A stretch of DNA of 64,000 bases, taken from the NCBI GenBank assembly GCA_021648845.1, contig JAKJHY010000026.1, positions 16,773 to 80,772 of the forward strand, read 5' to 3'. The DNA is from Mycobacterium sp. MBM. Lineage in GTDB: Bacteria; Actinomycetota; Actinomycetes; Mycobacteriales; Mycobacteriaceae. Under the pieces are notes generated by a model. It saw only the letters and a list, made by a program, of their open reading frames with translations, did not search any database and was not told the origin of the DNA. The translations under genes and the position numbers were made by a program. Positions 26,378-35,634 of this stretch are shown here, in pieces; position 1 is the first letter of the stretch, and the number at the start of each line of letters is the position of its first letter.

Positions 26378-27154
26378 CTATTTGACGGGCTGAGCGTATT
26401 GGCGAGGTTTCGGTTGCCGCAAGGCGGTCACCTCGACCGACTCGGACTGGGTCACGGTCATCGCACCACCCACCCGTTTGACGCTGTCCATCGCACCACC
26501 GGGAATGTTCATCGCGGCCGCCAGGGTCGGCGGATCGCCAATCGCCAGAACCGAATACGGCGAGCCGAGAGTCGTTCCGTCGACGACCAGCGCGCCGGGC
26601 GCACCGATCACCCAGGTATCCACACCCACCCGGACCGGCTGCCCGCCGGCGCCGCGGATCTCCATGGCCTCCGCGCCCGCAGCGCGCAGCTCGTTGATCA
26701 CGTCGAGCATCGTCTCCGGCGACACGCCGCGCGCATTGTCCTGGATGGCGATCGTCACACCCGGCCCGACGGCCGCGACCGTGCCGATCAGAATGGACAG
26801 TGCTGCGAGCCGGGCCTGGGCGTTCTCGATGGCCGCCTGGTCGCTGCTGCCGGATGCCTGCAGGGAATTCAAGGTCTGCTGCAGATCAGCGACCTCGGTG
26901 TTCAGTGCGGCCTCCCGCTGCTGCAGCGAGTCCAGCAGCACCAGCAGGTCGGCAGGGCGTGCGGTCTCCAGCGAGTCACCCGAGCCGGTCTGACGAACCT
27001 GGGTCACGATCGCGATGCCGAGCAGGACGCACAACACCACCCCCAAGGCTCCGAAGATCCACTGGGACCGGGTACGGCGACCCACCGCGACCGCATCGTC
27101 GGGCAGCTCGTGGCGGCCGTGCTCGGGATGCCCGGATTCGGCGTGCTCAGCCAT
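26378..27154 (-). CDS. DUF881 single-pass membrane protein (Rv1825-like)
   Basis: A 258-residue DUF881 protein. A short cytoplasmic N-terminus is followed by one membrane segment (about residues 30-50, IFGALGVVLCVLLGIAIVTQV), a coiled coil (about 65-100, LVLLDSLQQREAALNTEVAD) and the DUF881 domain (GPGVTIAIQDNA, then VINELRAAGAEAM). The ATG directly follows the stop of the small-basic-protein gene (TAGATG). Role is unknown; homologues cluster with envelope and division genes. Confidence 0.88.
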   Translation of the reverse strand: MAEHAESGHPEHGRHELPDDAVAVGRRTRSQWIFGALGVVLCVLLGIAIVTQVRQTGSGDSLETARPADLLVLLDSLQQREAALNTEVADLQQTLNSLQASGSSDQAAIENAQARLAALSILIGTVAAVGPGVTIAIQDNARGVSPETMLDVINELRAAGAEAMEIRGAGGQPVRVGVDTWVIGAPGALVVDGTTLGSPYSVLAIGDPPTLAAAMNIPGGAMDSVKRVGGAMTVTQSESVEVTALRQPKPRQYAQPVK

Positions 27155-27487
27155 CTACGCCCCGAACAACCTGCGGCGCAACGCGGCCGCGTTACCGAAG
27201 ATGCGGATGCCGAGCACCACGATGATCGCGGTGGACAACTGGGTGCCGACACCGAGCTGGTCGCCGACGTAGACGATGAGAGCGGCGACCAACACATTGA
27301 AGACGAATGACACCACGAAGACCTTCGAGTCGAAGATCCCCTCCAGGTAGGCACGCAGGCCGCCGAACACGGCGTCCAGCGCCGCAACCACGGCGATCGG
27401 CAGATACGGCTGGATGGCCTCGGGCACGCTGGGATGAAACACCAGCCCCAGCGCGATGCCGACGATCAGTGCGGCGATTCCGATCAT
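27155..27487 (-). CDS. Small basic membrane protein (DUF1290/SbpA-like)
   Basis: A 110-residue protein of the small basic protein family with about three membrane segments (IGIAALIVGIALGLVF, LPIAVVAALDAVFGGL, VFVVSFVFNVLVAALIVYVG). It lies between two DUF881 genes, a conserved trio also found in Bacillus near division genes and in M. tuberculosis as Rv1823-Rv1825. The basic C-terminus (RIFGNAAALRRRLFGA) faces the cytoplasm. Function is not established. Confidence 0.88.
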   Translation of the reverse strand: MIGIAALIVGIALGLVFHPSVPEAIQPYLPIAVVAALDAVFGGLRAYLEGIFDSKVFVVSFVFNVLVAALIVYVGDQLGVGTQLSTAIIVVLGIRIFGNAAALRRRLFGA

Positions 27488-27546
27488 CGTTCGATCAACT
27501 TCACTACTCGATCAACCTCACTGCTCCGTCAACTCCGTCCCAGCCC

Positions 27547-28455
27547 TCAACGCGGCAACTCTCTGGCGAAACGGATCTCGCGTACCGACCCCCCTGGCAC
27601 GCTGAGGGCCTCGCCGGTACTGACCGTAACCCCGACGCCGTAGGACTGCTGCAACAGCGTGAGCCGCTGCATCCCGGGACTGCGGTTGAACACATCCTGC
27701 ATCGCATGCGGCGGCCCGAGCGCGACGATCGCGTACGGGCTGGTGATCGGCCGGTTGTCGACCAGGATGCCGCCGCCGGCCTGCCTGATGGTCACCCCTG
27801 CACCGATCCGCACCCCACCCACCGAGATCGCCTCGGCTCCCCCGACCCACAGCGAGTTGACCACCAGTTGCAGATCGCGGTCCAGGATCGCCTGCCTGCT
27901 GCCGGCCACCCGCTGTTTGGACACATCGGTCAGGTCGCGGGACACCCCCGGATCGGTGACGGTGATCTCCAACCCGGGCCCGATCGCCGGCGTGACAGCG
28001 GCCGAGAACTCCGCCCGGTCGAGCGCGGCCAGCAGGGTGCGTCCCCGCTCGCCACCGGCAAGGCGACTCCGGCGCTCGGCCTCCACCTCGGTGGCCAATT
28101 CGTCGCGCGTCGCCTCGACGGCGTCGGTGCGGACCTCACCGGCTCGCACGCTATCGGTCAGCACGAGTTGGGTCTGCCGGTTCACCGGTGCCACCGACTG
28201 CGCCTGGGAGGCCGCCGCGGCGAACACCGCCGCGACGGTCAAGCCGGCCAGCAAGGACCAGCCGGCGGTGCGCCACCGGCCGGCGGGCCGGTCATGCCGG
28301 GCCGAGGCGGCCGCCGCATAACCCGGATCGAGATGCTCGGAAAGCAGCGAACGCAGCAGTGAGGGGACCGGAAGGCGTTGCGGCGCATCCTTTTCGTGAT
28401 GGTTGAGGCCGGCCTCGGGGTTGAAGCCGCCCAGTGAGCTCGTGGGGTCACCCAT
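27547..28455 (-). CDS. DUF881 single-pass membrane protein (Rv1823-like)
   Basis: A 302-residue paralogue of the other DUF881 gene. The N-terminus is cytoplasmic, one membrane segment lies at about residues 64-84 (AGWSLLAGLTVAAVFAAAAS), and a helical stretch (about 100-140) is followed by the DUF881 domain (GPGLEITVTDPG, LQLVVNSLWVGGAEAISV). The ATG 28455 overlaps the end of the phosphatidyltransferase gene by 8 bp. Partner of the small basic protein by position; no enzymatic motif is seen. Confidence 0.88.
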   Translation of the reverse strand: MGDPTSSLGGFNPEAGLNHHEKDAPQRLPVPSLLRSLLSEHLDPGYAAAASARHDRPAGRWRTAGWSLLAGLTVAAVFAAAASQAQSVAPVNRQTQLVLTDSVRAGEVRTDAVEATRDELATEVEAERRSRLAGGERGRTLLAALDRAEFSAAVTPAIGPGLEITVTDPGVSRDLTDVSKQRVAGSRQAILDRDLQLVVNSLWVGGAEAISVGGVRIGAGVTIRQAGGGILVDNRPITSPYAIVALGPPHAMQDVFNRSPGMQRLTLLQQSYGVGVTVSTGEALSVPGGSVREIRFARELPR

Positions 28456-29131
28456 CGCCCGCTGCTCCTCGGTGCGCCACGGCGATACGCGGCAGCCGCC
28501 TGATCACCAGCCCCACCTGCGCCAGATACAGCACCGCCGACCACAGGTACAGCGCCATGCCCCAGATCAGGAACGCCCAACCGCAGGCCAGGATGACCCG
28601 ACTCCACAATGCGTCGAACTGCCCCAGCAGTACCAGTGGCAGGCCGGACATCAGCGCGAACGTGGCGGCCTTGCCGATGTAGGTGACCGGCAGCGCGGTG
28701 AGTCCGCGGCTGCGCAACACCGGCAGCGTGGCGGCCAGCACCACATCCCGGCCGATCAATACGACCACGAACCACCACGGCAGCACGCCGGCGGCGGCCA
28801 ACACCACCGGGATCACCACCATGTAGATGCGATCGACGGCCGGATCCAGCAGCTCACCGAGCCGCGAGGACTGGTCGGCGACCAGCCGGGCGATCTTGCC
28901 GTCGGCCCAGTCGGAGAATCCACTGAACATCAGCACGGCGACCGCCCAGCCCACGGCGCCGCTGAACAGCAGGTAGCCGAAAACCGGCAGCAGCAGCAGA
29001 CGCAGCACGCTCAGCGCGTTGGGGATGGTGAGCACGCGATCCCCCATCGCTCCGCTCGCCCCGGTCTGATCTCCCGTCGCTCCGCTCGCCCCGGTCTGAT
29101 CTCCCGTCGCTCCGCTCGCCCCGGGCTGCAT
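28448..29131 (-). CDS. CDP-alcohol phosphatidyltransferase (PgsA2-like) with repeat-expanded N-terminus
   Basis: A 227-residue integral membrane enzyme. The CDP-alcohol motif is seen as SDWADGKIARLVADQSSRLG followed by ELLDPAVDRI, i.e. DG.xAR..G...D..D with all aspartates. Membrane segments follow through the C-terminus. The conserved part begins at VLTIPNALSVLRLLLLP. From ATG 29131 it carries about 28 extra residues made of GASGATGDQT repeats. An alternative ATG at 29047 skips them but has poor SD spacing. M. tuberculosis counterpart is PgsA2 (Rv1822). The product could be phosphatidylglycerophosphate or cardiolipin; I cannot tell. Confidence 0.87.
   Translation of the reverse strand: MQPGASGATGDQTGASGATGDQTGASGAMGDRVLTIPNALSVLRLLLLPVFGYLLFSGAVGWAVAVLMFSGFSDWADGKIARLVADQSSRLGELLDPAVDRIYMVVIPVVLAAAGVLPWWFVVVLIGRDVVLAATLPVLRSRGLTALPVTYIGKAATFALMSGLPLVLLGQFDALWSRVILACGWAFLIWGMALYLWSAVLYLAQVGLVIRRLPRIAVAHRGAAGDG
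29043..29129 (-). repeat. 30-bp tandem repeat at the 5' end of the pgsA2-like gene
   Basis: Two full units and one of 27 bp, each containing CGTCGCTCCGCTCGCCC on the plus strand (first copy with one change). In frame it encodes GASGATGDQT. The core is nearly the same as in the repeat inside the carboxylesterase gene at 41410-41490. Confidence 0.9.
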
Positions 29132-29141
29132 ACCGGCCAAC

Positions 29142-31484
29142 CTAGCGGAACACACCCGGCAAGCTCAGCGCCGACATCACGTTGTCGGCCAGCGGATCGT
29201 CATGGATCATGTACGTCCACGTCGAGGTCGGGCGCGCCAGTCGGGTCAGATCCAGCCCGGTCTCGCCGCCGACGATATTGGCGGTGTCGAAGGTCTGCTG
29301 TGCGGCCTCGATGGCATCGGCGGCCAGCGAGGCGAACGCGTCGACCGCCATCCGGTGGAACTCGTCGAGCGGACTCTGGTTGCCGAGCGCGCGCAAGCTG
29401 ATGCTCTCCCGGATATCGGCCAGGTAAGCCAGGTGATCGGCCCAGCCGCGGTCCAGGTGATAGAGCATGATCAGCCGGCAGATCTCGTCGAGGCGCTCCT
29501 CGGAGACCGTCTCCGCGATCTGCTCATAACGCTTCGGTGACCGCTCCTGCAGCTCCTCGCGCGCCGTCGAGGTGCGCAGCAGGGTGTCGCGGCGGTCGAC
29601 CAGGATGGCCCGCTGCTGCGCGGTCAACTGGTTGTACCGCCAGGTGTTGGCATGTAGGTCCAGGGTTTTCCCCTCGGCCACCCGCTGCGCATGATCGAGC
29701 AGGGCGGCCGCCTTGTTACTGGTCACCTTGCCGTCCTCGTCGGTCTGCAACGGCAGCTTGTTCGGCTCCAGGAACGACACCACGACGTCGTCCTCCCAGC
29801 TGGAGAAGAACACCGAGGAGCCCGGGTCGCCCTGGCGCCCGGCACGCCCACGCAGCTGGTTGTCCAGCCGTTCGGTGTAGTGCCGGCCGGTCCCGATGAC
29901 GTGCAGCCCACCCAACGCGGCCACCTCGTCGTGCTGCGCTTCGTCAGATCCGCCGAGCCGGATATCGGTACCGCGCCCGGCCATCTGGGTGGACACCGTG
30001 ACCCGGCCCTGCGCGCCGGCTTCGGCGATCACCGCCGCTTCCTCGGCGTCGTTCTTGGCGTTGAGCACCACGGCCGGGATACCCGCCTTGACGAGGCGTT
30101 CGTGCAGTTCCTCGGACTCGGCCACATCACGGGTGCCGACCAGGATGGGCTGCGATGTCGCGTGCACCTCGGCGATGTGCTCGACGATGGCGTCGTTCTT
30201 GGCGGCCACGGTGATGTACACCCGGTCCGACTCGTCCTCGCGCACATTGGGCTTGTTCGGCGGGATCGGCGAGACCCCCAGCTTGTAGAACTGTCGCAGC
30301 TGCTCACCGGCGGCCAGCGCGGTACCGGTCATCCCGCACACCCGCGGGTAGCGGTTGATGAGCGCCTGCACGGTGATGGTGTCGAGCACCTCACCGGTCT
30401 CGGTGATGTCGATGCCCTCCTTGGCCTCGACCGCGGCCTGCAGCCCGTCGGGCCACCGTTGCAGTGAGGCGATGCGCCCACGCGAGGCGTTGATCAGGTG
30501 TACCGCGTCATCGCGGACGATGTAGTGCACATCGCGTTCCAGCAGCACGTGAGCGTGCAACGCGACGTTGATCTCGGTGAGCGTGGAGCCGACGTGTTCC
30601 TCCGAGTACAGGTCGATCCCGCCGAGCGCCGCCTCCAGCCTGCGGGCGCCGGCATCGGTGAGCTGCACATTGCGCCGGTCGGCGTCGGTCTCGTAGTCGG
30701 TGCCCTCGCGCAGCTCGCCGACCATCCGGATGATCTCCAGCCGCGGGGACTCGCGGTGCGAGGTGCCGGCCAGCACCAGCGGCACCAACGCCTCGTCGAC
30801 CAGCACCGAATCGGCCTCGTCGATCAGGGCCACATCCGGGGTGGGTGAGACCAGGTCGTCCACCGAGATCACCAGCTGATCGCGCAGGACGTCGAAACCG
30901 ATCTCGTTGACCGAGCCGTAGGTGACATCGCAGGCGTAGGCGGCACGTCGCTGCTCGGGGGTCGCTTCGGCGGTGATCCACCCGACCGTCAGGCCCAGCG
31001 CCTCCAGCAGCGGACCCATCCATTCGGCGTCGCGGCGGGCCAGATAATCGTTGACGGAGATGACGTGCACGCTGCGCCCGCCGATCGCGTAACCGGCGGC
31101 GGCGATGGCCCCGGCCAGCGTCTTACCTTCACCGGTGGCCATCTCCACTACGTCACCGGCCAGCATCCGCAGCGCGCCGAGTAGCTGGACATCGAACGGC
31201 CGCAACGAGATCGACCGTTCCGCCGCCTCCCGCACGATCGCCAGGAACTGCGGGATATCGCTGGATTCGGCGAGATCTTCGAGGTTCAGTAGGCCGGCGG
31301 CCTTGCGCAGCTGCTCATCGTCGAGGCCGGCGGCCTTCTCGTCGAACTTGGCCGAGGCCCGCACCTGGGTCATCGAGCGCGCCTGGTCCTTGTCGGTGCT
31401 CGCGCCGAGCAACTTCCAGAACCGGTTGCTCAACCCGCCGGATTTGGATGCCTTCGATGTCTTAAAACTCACAGCCACATTCAT
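29142..31484 (-). CDS. secA2: SecA2, accessory preprotein translocase ATPase
   Basis: The second, non-housekeeping SecA of mycobacteria, which drives export of a subset of proteins through SecYEG. It has 780 residues from ATG 31484, close to other mycobacterial SecA2 proteins and shorter than SecA1 because the C-terminal linker and zinc region are missing. Motifs: MATGEGKTLAGAIAAAGYA (Walker A), LIDEADSVLVDEA (DEAD), VSTQMAGRGTDIRLGG and QLRGRAGRQGDPGSS. A further upstream start (31568) would add an Arg-rich unconserved tail. It is followed by the phosphatidyltransferase 10 bp downstream. Confidence 0.96.
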   Translation of the reverse strand: MNVAVSFKTSKASKSGGLSNRFWKLLGASTDKDQARSMTQVRASAKFDEKAAGLDDEQLRKAAGLLNLEDLAESSDIPQFLAIVREAAERSISLRPFDVQLLGALRMLAGDVVEMATGEGKTLAGAIAAAGYAIGGRSVHVISVNDYLARRDAEWMGPLLEALGLTVGWITAEATPEQRRAAYACDVTYGSVNEIGFDVLRDQLVISVDDLVSPTPDVALIDEADSVLVDEALVPLVLAGTSHRESPRLEIIRMVGELREGTDYETDADRRNVQLTDAGARRLEAALGGIDLYSEEHVGSTLTEINVALHAHVLLERDVHYIVRDDAVHLINASRGRIASLQRWPDGLQAAVEAKEGIDITETGEVLDTITVQALINRYPRVCGMTGTALAAGEQLRQFYKLGVSPIPPNKPNVREDESDRVYITVAAKNDAIVEHIAEVHATSQPILVGTRDVAESEELHERLVKAGIPAVVLNAKNDAEEAAVIAEAGAQGRVTVSTQMAGRGTDIRLGGSDEAQHDEVAALGGLHVIGTGRHYTERLDNQLRGRAGRQGDPGSSVFFSSWEDDVVVSFLEPNKLPLQTDEDGKVTSNKAAALLDHAQRVAEGKTLDLHANTWRYNQLTAQQRAILVDRRDTLLRTSTAREELQERSPKRYEQIAETVSEERLDEICRLIMLYHLDRGWADHLAYLADIRESISLRALGNQSPLDEFHRMAVDAFASLAADAIEAAQQTFDTANIVGGETGLDLTRLARPTSTWTYMIHDDPLADNVMSALSLPGVFR

Positions 31485-31615
31485 ACGGTACGCGGCAGCG
31501 ATACGGCGGCAGCAGCGCCGTCCGCGCGCACCGATCGGCGGCCGCGGGCGGCGCCGGTTCCACCGCAACCGCCCTCCAACCCCCTCCCAACAGGATCTAG
31601 AGGTACCTTGCCCGC

Positions 31616-33559
31616 ATGGAAATGTTCACCACGTCGCTCGACTGGGGCAGCGAGGTCGGCACCTCGCTGATATGGATCGCCAAGGCGTGGGCCATGTCTG
31701 CCGTGGGCACGTTGGTGGTGCTCGTCCTGCTCGCGAGGTTCACCACCTGGGGCCGCCAGTTCTGGCGCATCACCGGGGCCTACTTCACCGGCCGTGAGTC
31801 GGTGAAGGTCTGGCTGTGGCTCGGCGCTCTGCTGCTGTCGGTGATCTCCGGTGTGCGCCTCAGCGTGTTGTTCAGTTACCAGGGCAACGACATGATGACC
31901 GGCGCTCAGGTCGCGGTGCAGGGGTTGTCCAGCGGCGATGAGGCGATCCGGCAGTCCGGTGTCGACGGCTTCTGGGCGGCGCTGTGGATGTTCGCCCTGT
32001 TGGCGACGTTCCATGTCGCTCGGGTGATGCTCGACCTGTTCATGATGCAGCGCTTCATGCTTGCCTGGCGGACCTGGCTGACCGCTCGGTTGACGGGCGA
32101 CTGGCTGGACGGCAAGGCCTACTACCGCAGCCGTTTCATCGATGACACCATCGACAACCCGGACCAGCGTATCCAGGCCGATATCGACATCTTCACCACG
32201 AATGTGGGTCCGCTGCCCAACACCCCGAACAACACCAGCGGATCCACCTTGTTGTTCGGCGCCATCGACGCCATCGTGTCGGTCATCTCGTTCGCTCTCA
32301 TCCTGTGGAATCTGTCCGGGGACCTGACCCTCTTCGGGGTGACGTTGCCGCGGGCGATGTTCGTGATCGCCTTCGTCTACGTCTTCATCGCCACGATCAT
32401 CGCGTTCTGGATCGGCCGCCCGATCATCCGGTTGAGCTTCGACAACGAGAAGTTCAACGCCGCGTTCCGCTACGCCCTGGTCCGCCTGCGCGACGCCTCG
32501 GAGTCGGTGGCGTTCTACCGCGGTGAGGCCGCCGAGGGCGTGCAGTTGCGCAAGCGGTTCGCACCGATCGTCGCGAACTACCAGCGCTTCATCAATCGGT
32601 CCGTCGGGTTCTACGGCTGGAACCTCACCATCAGCCAGATCATCAACCCGCTGCCCTGGATCATCCAGGCGCCGCGACTGTTCACCGGCAACATCCAGCT
32701 CGGCGATGTCTCGCAAACCTCCTCGGCGTTCGGCAACATCCAGGATTCACTGTCGTTCTTCCGTAACTCCTATGACGCGTTCGCCGGTTGGCGGGCCTCG
32801 ATCATCCGTCTGCACGGTCTGGTGATCGCCAACGAGGAGGGTCGCGCCCTTCCCGAGCTGACCGTGCAGCCGTGCGGCAGCTGCCCGGTCGAGCTCGTCG
32901 ACATCGACGTGCAGACCCCCACCGGCGAAGTCCTGATCGAGGATCTGAACCTGCAGATGCAGCCCGGTGACACCCTGATCATCACCGGCCAGTCCGGCAC
33001 CGGCAAGACCACTCTGCTGCGCAGCCTCGCCCAGTTGTGGCCCTACACCACCGGAACGTTGCGGTGCCCGGACGGCAGCAACGAGACCATGTTCCTATCC
33101 CAGATGCCGTATGTGCCGCTGGGTGATCTGCGCGCCGTGGTGTCCTATCCGAAGGGCCCCGATGTGCTCTCCGACGCCGAGTTGCAGGTCGCGCTGGACA
33201 AGGTGTCGCTGCCGCAGTGCGCGAAACGCCTTGCCGAGGTGGCTGACTGGGCCAAGGTGCTCTCGCCGGGTGAGCAGCAGCGGATCGCTTTTGCCCGGGT
33301 GCTGCTGACCAAACCGCGGGTGGTGTTCTTCGACGAGGCCACCTCGGCGCTGGACGAGGGCCTGGAGTACAGCATGTATGACCTTGTGCGCCGGGAGCTT
33401 CCGGACACCATCCTGGTCAGCGTGACCCACCGCAGCACCGTCGGTCAGCACCATGAACGGCACCTGCATCTGCTCGGTGGCGGTCGGTGGGTTCTCGGCG
33501 AGGTCGCCGACGACATAGCGGCCGAATCCGAACTCGATGGCGAGAATCCGGTTCGGTAG
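31616..33559 (+). CDS. SbmA/BacA-type ABC transporter (Rv1819c-like)
   Basis: A 647-residue fusion of an SbmA/BacA-like membrane domain (about residues 1-350, TWLTARLTGDWLDGKAYYR and IDNPDQRIQADI) with an ABC ATPase. Walker A is GQSGTGKTT near residue 460, the signature is LSPGEQQRIAFARVLL and Walker B RVVFFDEATSALDE. M. tuberculosis Rv1819c imports vitamin B12 and hydrophilic peptides or bleomycin. Monocistronic, divergent from secA2, and it ends 27 bp from the converging flavoprotein gene. Confidence 0.93.
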   Translation: MEMFTTSLDWGSEVGTSLIWIAKAWAMSAVGTLVVLVLLARFTTWGRQFWRITGAYFTGRESVKVWLWLGALLLSVISGVRLSVLFSYQGNDMMTGAQVAVQGLSSGDEAIRQSGVDGFWAALWMFALLATFHVARVMLDLFMMQRFMLAWRTWLTARLTGDWLDGKAYYRSRFIDDTIDNPDQRIQADIDIFTTNVGPLPNTPNNTSGSTLLFGAIDAIVSVISFALILWNLSGDLTLFGVTLPRAMFVIAFVYVFIATIIAFWIGRPIIRLSFDNEKFNAAFRYALVRLRDASESVAFYRGEAAEGVQLRKRFAPIVANYQRFINRSVGFYGWNLTISQIINPLPWIIQAPRLFTGNIQLGDVSQTSSAFGNIQDSLSFFRNSYDAFAGWRASIIRLHGLVIANEEGRALPELTVQPCGSCPVELVDIDVQTPTGEVLIEDLNLQMQPGDTLIITGQSGTGKTTLLRSLAQLWPYTTGTLRCPDGSNETMFLSQMPYVPLGDLRAVVSYPKGPDVLSDAELQVALDKVSLPQCAKRLAEVADWAKVLSPGEQQRIAFARVLLTKPRVVFFDEATSALDEGLEYSMYDLVRRELPDTILVSVTHRSTVGQHHERHLHLLGGGRWVLGEVADDIAAESELDGENPVR

Positions 33560-33586
33560 CGCCATCGAGGTCGGATTCGGCGACGA

Positions 33587-35071
33587 CTACCGCCGGGCTG
33601 CGTGCGCGCCTGCCCGTCGCCCGAAGAACGACCCCTCGCCCAGCTGCACCCCGCTGGCGTAGCCCTTGCCGTCGCGGGCGATGTTGGAGGCACACGCCCC
33701 CGCGGCGTAGAGGCCGGCCACCGGGCTGCCGTCGGCACGGAGCACCTCGCCGTCGAGCGACACCGTCAAGCCGCCCATGGTGAAACCCGAGTACATCGCC
33801 ACCCCGAGGGTGAGGTCGAACGCCGCCCATGGCCCGTGGTCCTGCGCCGCCAGGTATTCGGGTTGCTTGTGGAAGTCGGGATCGATTCCACGGGCTGCGT
33901 TCTCGTTGTACCGGTCCAGCGTCGCGGCCAACTTGCCGGCGGGGATGCCGAGCGCGGACTCCATCTCGGCGACCGTCTCCCATCCGTCGATGAACTTGAT
34001 CAGCGGCATCTCCGGCATCTGCATGTGTGCCTCGTCGACGATGAGATACGCCGCCTGGTCCGGTTGTTCGAGGACGAAAGCCGATGTGCGCGAATGGTAG
34101 GAGTCCTCGGCGACGAAACGCTGCCCGTCCTTGTTGACGATGATGCCGGTGAGCAGGATCTCCGGCGGGTACGCCGCCGCGGTGATGAACAACTGGTCGA
34201 GGTTCTTTGCCACACCCCCGGCGGACACCCCGAGCCGAATCCCCAGACCGTCGTCGTTGGGATTACCCAAGATGTAGGGCGCCACCATGCCGTGGTGTTT
34301 GGTCTTGCGTTCCTGGCCGAGCGCGGGGGTGTACTTGGCGACCATGTCCGGGTTCATCGCGAAGCCACCGGCCGCGATGACCACCGACTTCGCCTTGACG
34401 GCCCCGGTTTCGGTGAAGTGTTTCCATTTCACCCCGATGACGGCCCCGTCGGCACCCACGACGAGATTGGTGGCCCCGGTCTCGTATCGGATCTGCACGC
34501 CGAGCTCGGCGGCGCGTTTGAGCAGCAGGTCGATGACCATGGCCGCGCCGCCGAGTTCGCCGGGCACCGGCACGGAATGCCCGCGCGGTGCCGGCACGGC
34601 CTGCTCGTTGAACGGCCACACCTTTTCGTTGCCGGTGTAGGACAGCCCCTCGGTACCCGGCGGCACCACCACCTTGCCCGGGTAGTAGCTGCGCTCGAAC
34701 TGGAATCCCAGCGCCTCAAGCCAATTGAAGTGTTCGACACTGCCGTCACAGTAGGCACGGATCTTGTCCAGTTCGGCGTCCTCGGTGACCGCGACCAGAT
34801 ACTTGTACATCTCGTCGGCGGAATCGGGATGACCGGTGGCCTGTTGCACGGCGGTACCGCCACCGAGATAGAAGTGCCCGCCGGCCATCGAGGTGGTCCC
34901 GCCGGCGGCCGCGGCGCGCTCCAGTACCAGCACCCGGGCGCCGGCCGCGGCGGCAGACACCGCCGCGCACCCCCCGGCGATGCCGAAACCGACGACCACG
35001 ACGTCGACGTCGTCGGACCAGTCAGCTACATCGGCGGCCGTGCAGGTGTCCGGAATCTGTTCGAGTGTCAC
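33587..35071 (-). CDS. FAD-dependent KstD/fumarate-reductase-like flavoprotein (Rv1817-like)
   Basis: A 494-residue flavoprotein of the FAD_binding_2 family. The N-terminal dinucleotide motif is VVVVGFGIAGGCAAVSAAAAG followed by LVLERAAAAGGTTSMAGG; the C-terminus has GLYAAGACASNIARDGKGYAS and GVQLGEGSFFGRRAG. It resembles 3-ketosteroid delta-1-dehydrogenases and flavocytochrome c subunits, but the tyrosine set of true KstD was not confirmed. The GTG 35071 has AGGAGA 5 nt before it. The upstream VOC gene is 22 bp away, so they are co-transcribed. Confidence 0.87.
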   Translation of the reverse strand: MTLEQIPDTCTAADVADWSDDVDVVVVGFGIAGGCAAVSAAAAGARVLVLERAAAAGGTTSMAGGHFYLGGGTAVQQATGHPDSADEMYKYLVAVTEDAELDKIRAYCDGSVEHFNWLEALGFQFERSYYPGKVVVPPGTEGLSYTGNEKVWPFNEQAVPAPRGHSVPVPGELGGAAMVIDLLLKRAAELGVQIRYETGATNLVVGADGAVIGVKWKHFTETGAVKAKSVVIAAGGFAMNPDMVAKYTPALGQERKTKHHGMVAPYILGNPNDDGLGIRLGVSAGGVAKNLDQLFITAAAYPPEILLTGIIVNKDGQRFVAEDSYHSRTSAFVLEQPDQAAYLIVDEAHMQMPEMPLIKFIDGWETVAEMESALGIPAGKLAATLDRYNENAARGIDPDFHKQPEYLAAQDHGPWAAFDLTLGVAMYSGFTMGGLTVSLDGEVLRADGSPVAGLYAAGACASNIARDGKGYASGVQLGEGSFFGRRAGAHAARR

Positions 35072-35093
35072 AAGTTTCTCCTGGTGGGCGCGG

Positions 35094-35588
35094 TCACTGC
35101 TGTTCGTTCTTGATGTGGTCGAAGACCGCCTGGATGTCGGGCGGGATGTAGGCGATCTCGATGAATGGCACACCGGCATCGGGCGCGCTGACGTAGGCGA
35201 AGCGCATCCCACCGGGCATCACGCCCTGCATGACGACCGGCGCGCCCGACGCCTCGGCAGCGCGCACGGCGGTGTCGAAGGCGGCGTCGTCGGCGGCCGC
35301 CATGCAGACGTGGTGCAGGCCGGGTCCGGAGGCGGCCAGGAACTCGGTGTAGATGCTCTCGCCGCCGATCGGTGCGATCAGCTCGAGCTGCATCTCACCG
35401 GCGTAGCTGAGCGAGATGTCGGCGGTGAAATCGGCGGGCTCACCGCGCAGGGTGCAGGCGTGCGGACCGAAATGGACGCCGGGCATACGTGTCCACTTCC
35501 GGGCCCCGAGCAGCGCGCTGAGCATCCGCTCGGTGGCGTCGATGTCACGGGTGACCCAGGCAACCTGGACAGGTGTCTGATTCGGCAT
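35094..35588 (-). CDS. VOC-superfamily (glyoxalase/dioxygenase-like) protein
   Basis: A 164-residue vicinal-oxygen-chelate protein with two beta-alpha-beta-beta-beta modules. Candidate metal ligands are the His in GPGLHHVCMA, Glu in MQLELIAPI and Glu in FIEIAYIP. VOC proteins include epimerases, glyoxalases and extradiol dioxygenases, so the reaction is open. It starts at ATG 35588 (MPNQTPVQ), with a GTG at 35609 as an alternative. It precedes the flavoprotein gene, suggesting a small ketone or steroid-like catabolic unit controlled by the adjacent TetR gene. Confidence 0.78.
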   Translation of the reverse strand: MPNQTPVQVAWVTRDIDATERMLSALLGARKWTRMPGVHFGPHACTLRGEPADFTADISLSYAGEMQLELIAPIGGESIYTEFLAASGPGLHHVCMAAADDAAFDTAVRAAEASGAPVVMQGVMPGGMRFAYVSAPDAGVPFIEIAYIPPDIQAVFDHIKNEQQ

Positions 35589-35634
35589 CGCCAGTGAGGA
35601 TATCGCCACTGCGCCACGATGGCTAGAACGTGTT

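Noticed and set aside
29043..29129. Possible CRISPR array because of regular 30-bp periodicity.
   Set aside because: There are no unique spacers between copies; it is a plain tandem repeat inside coding sequence.
28403..29401. Plus-strand ORF with a repeated RSARPGLIS peptide.
   Set aside because: The peptide repeat is only the antisense reading of the 30-bp repeat at the start of the pgsA2-like gene.
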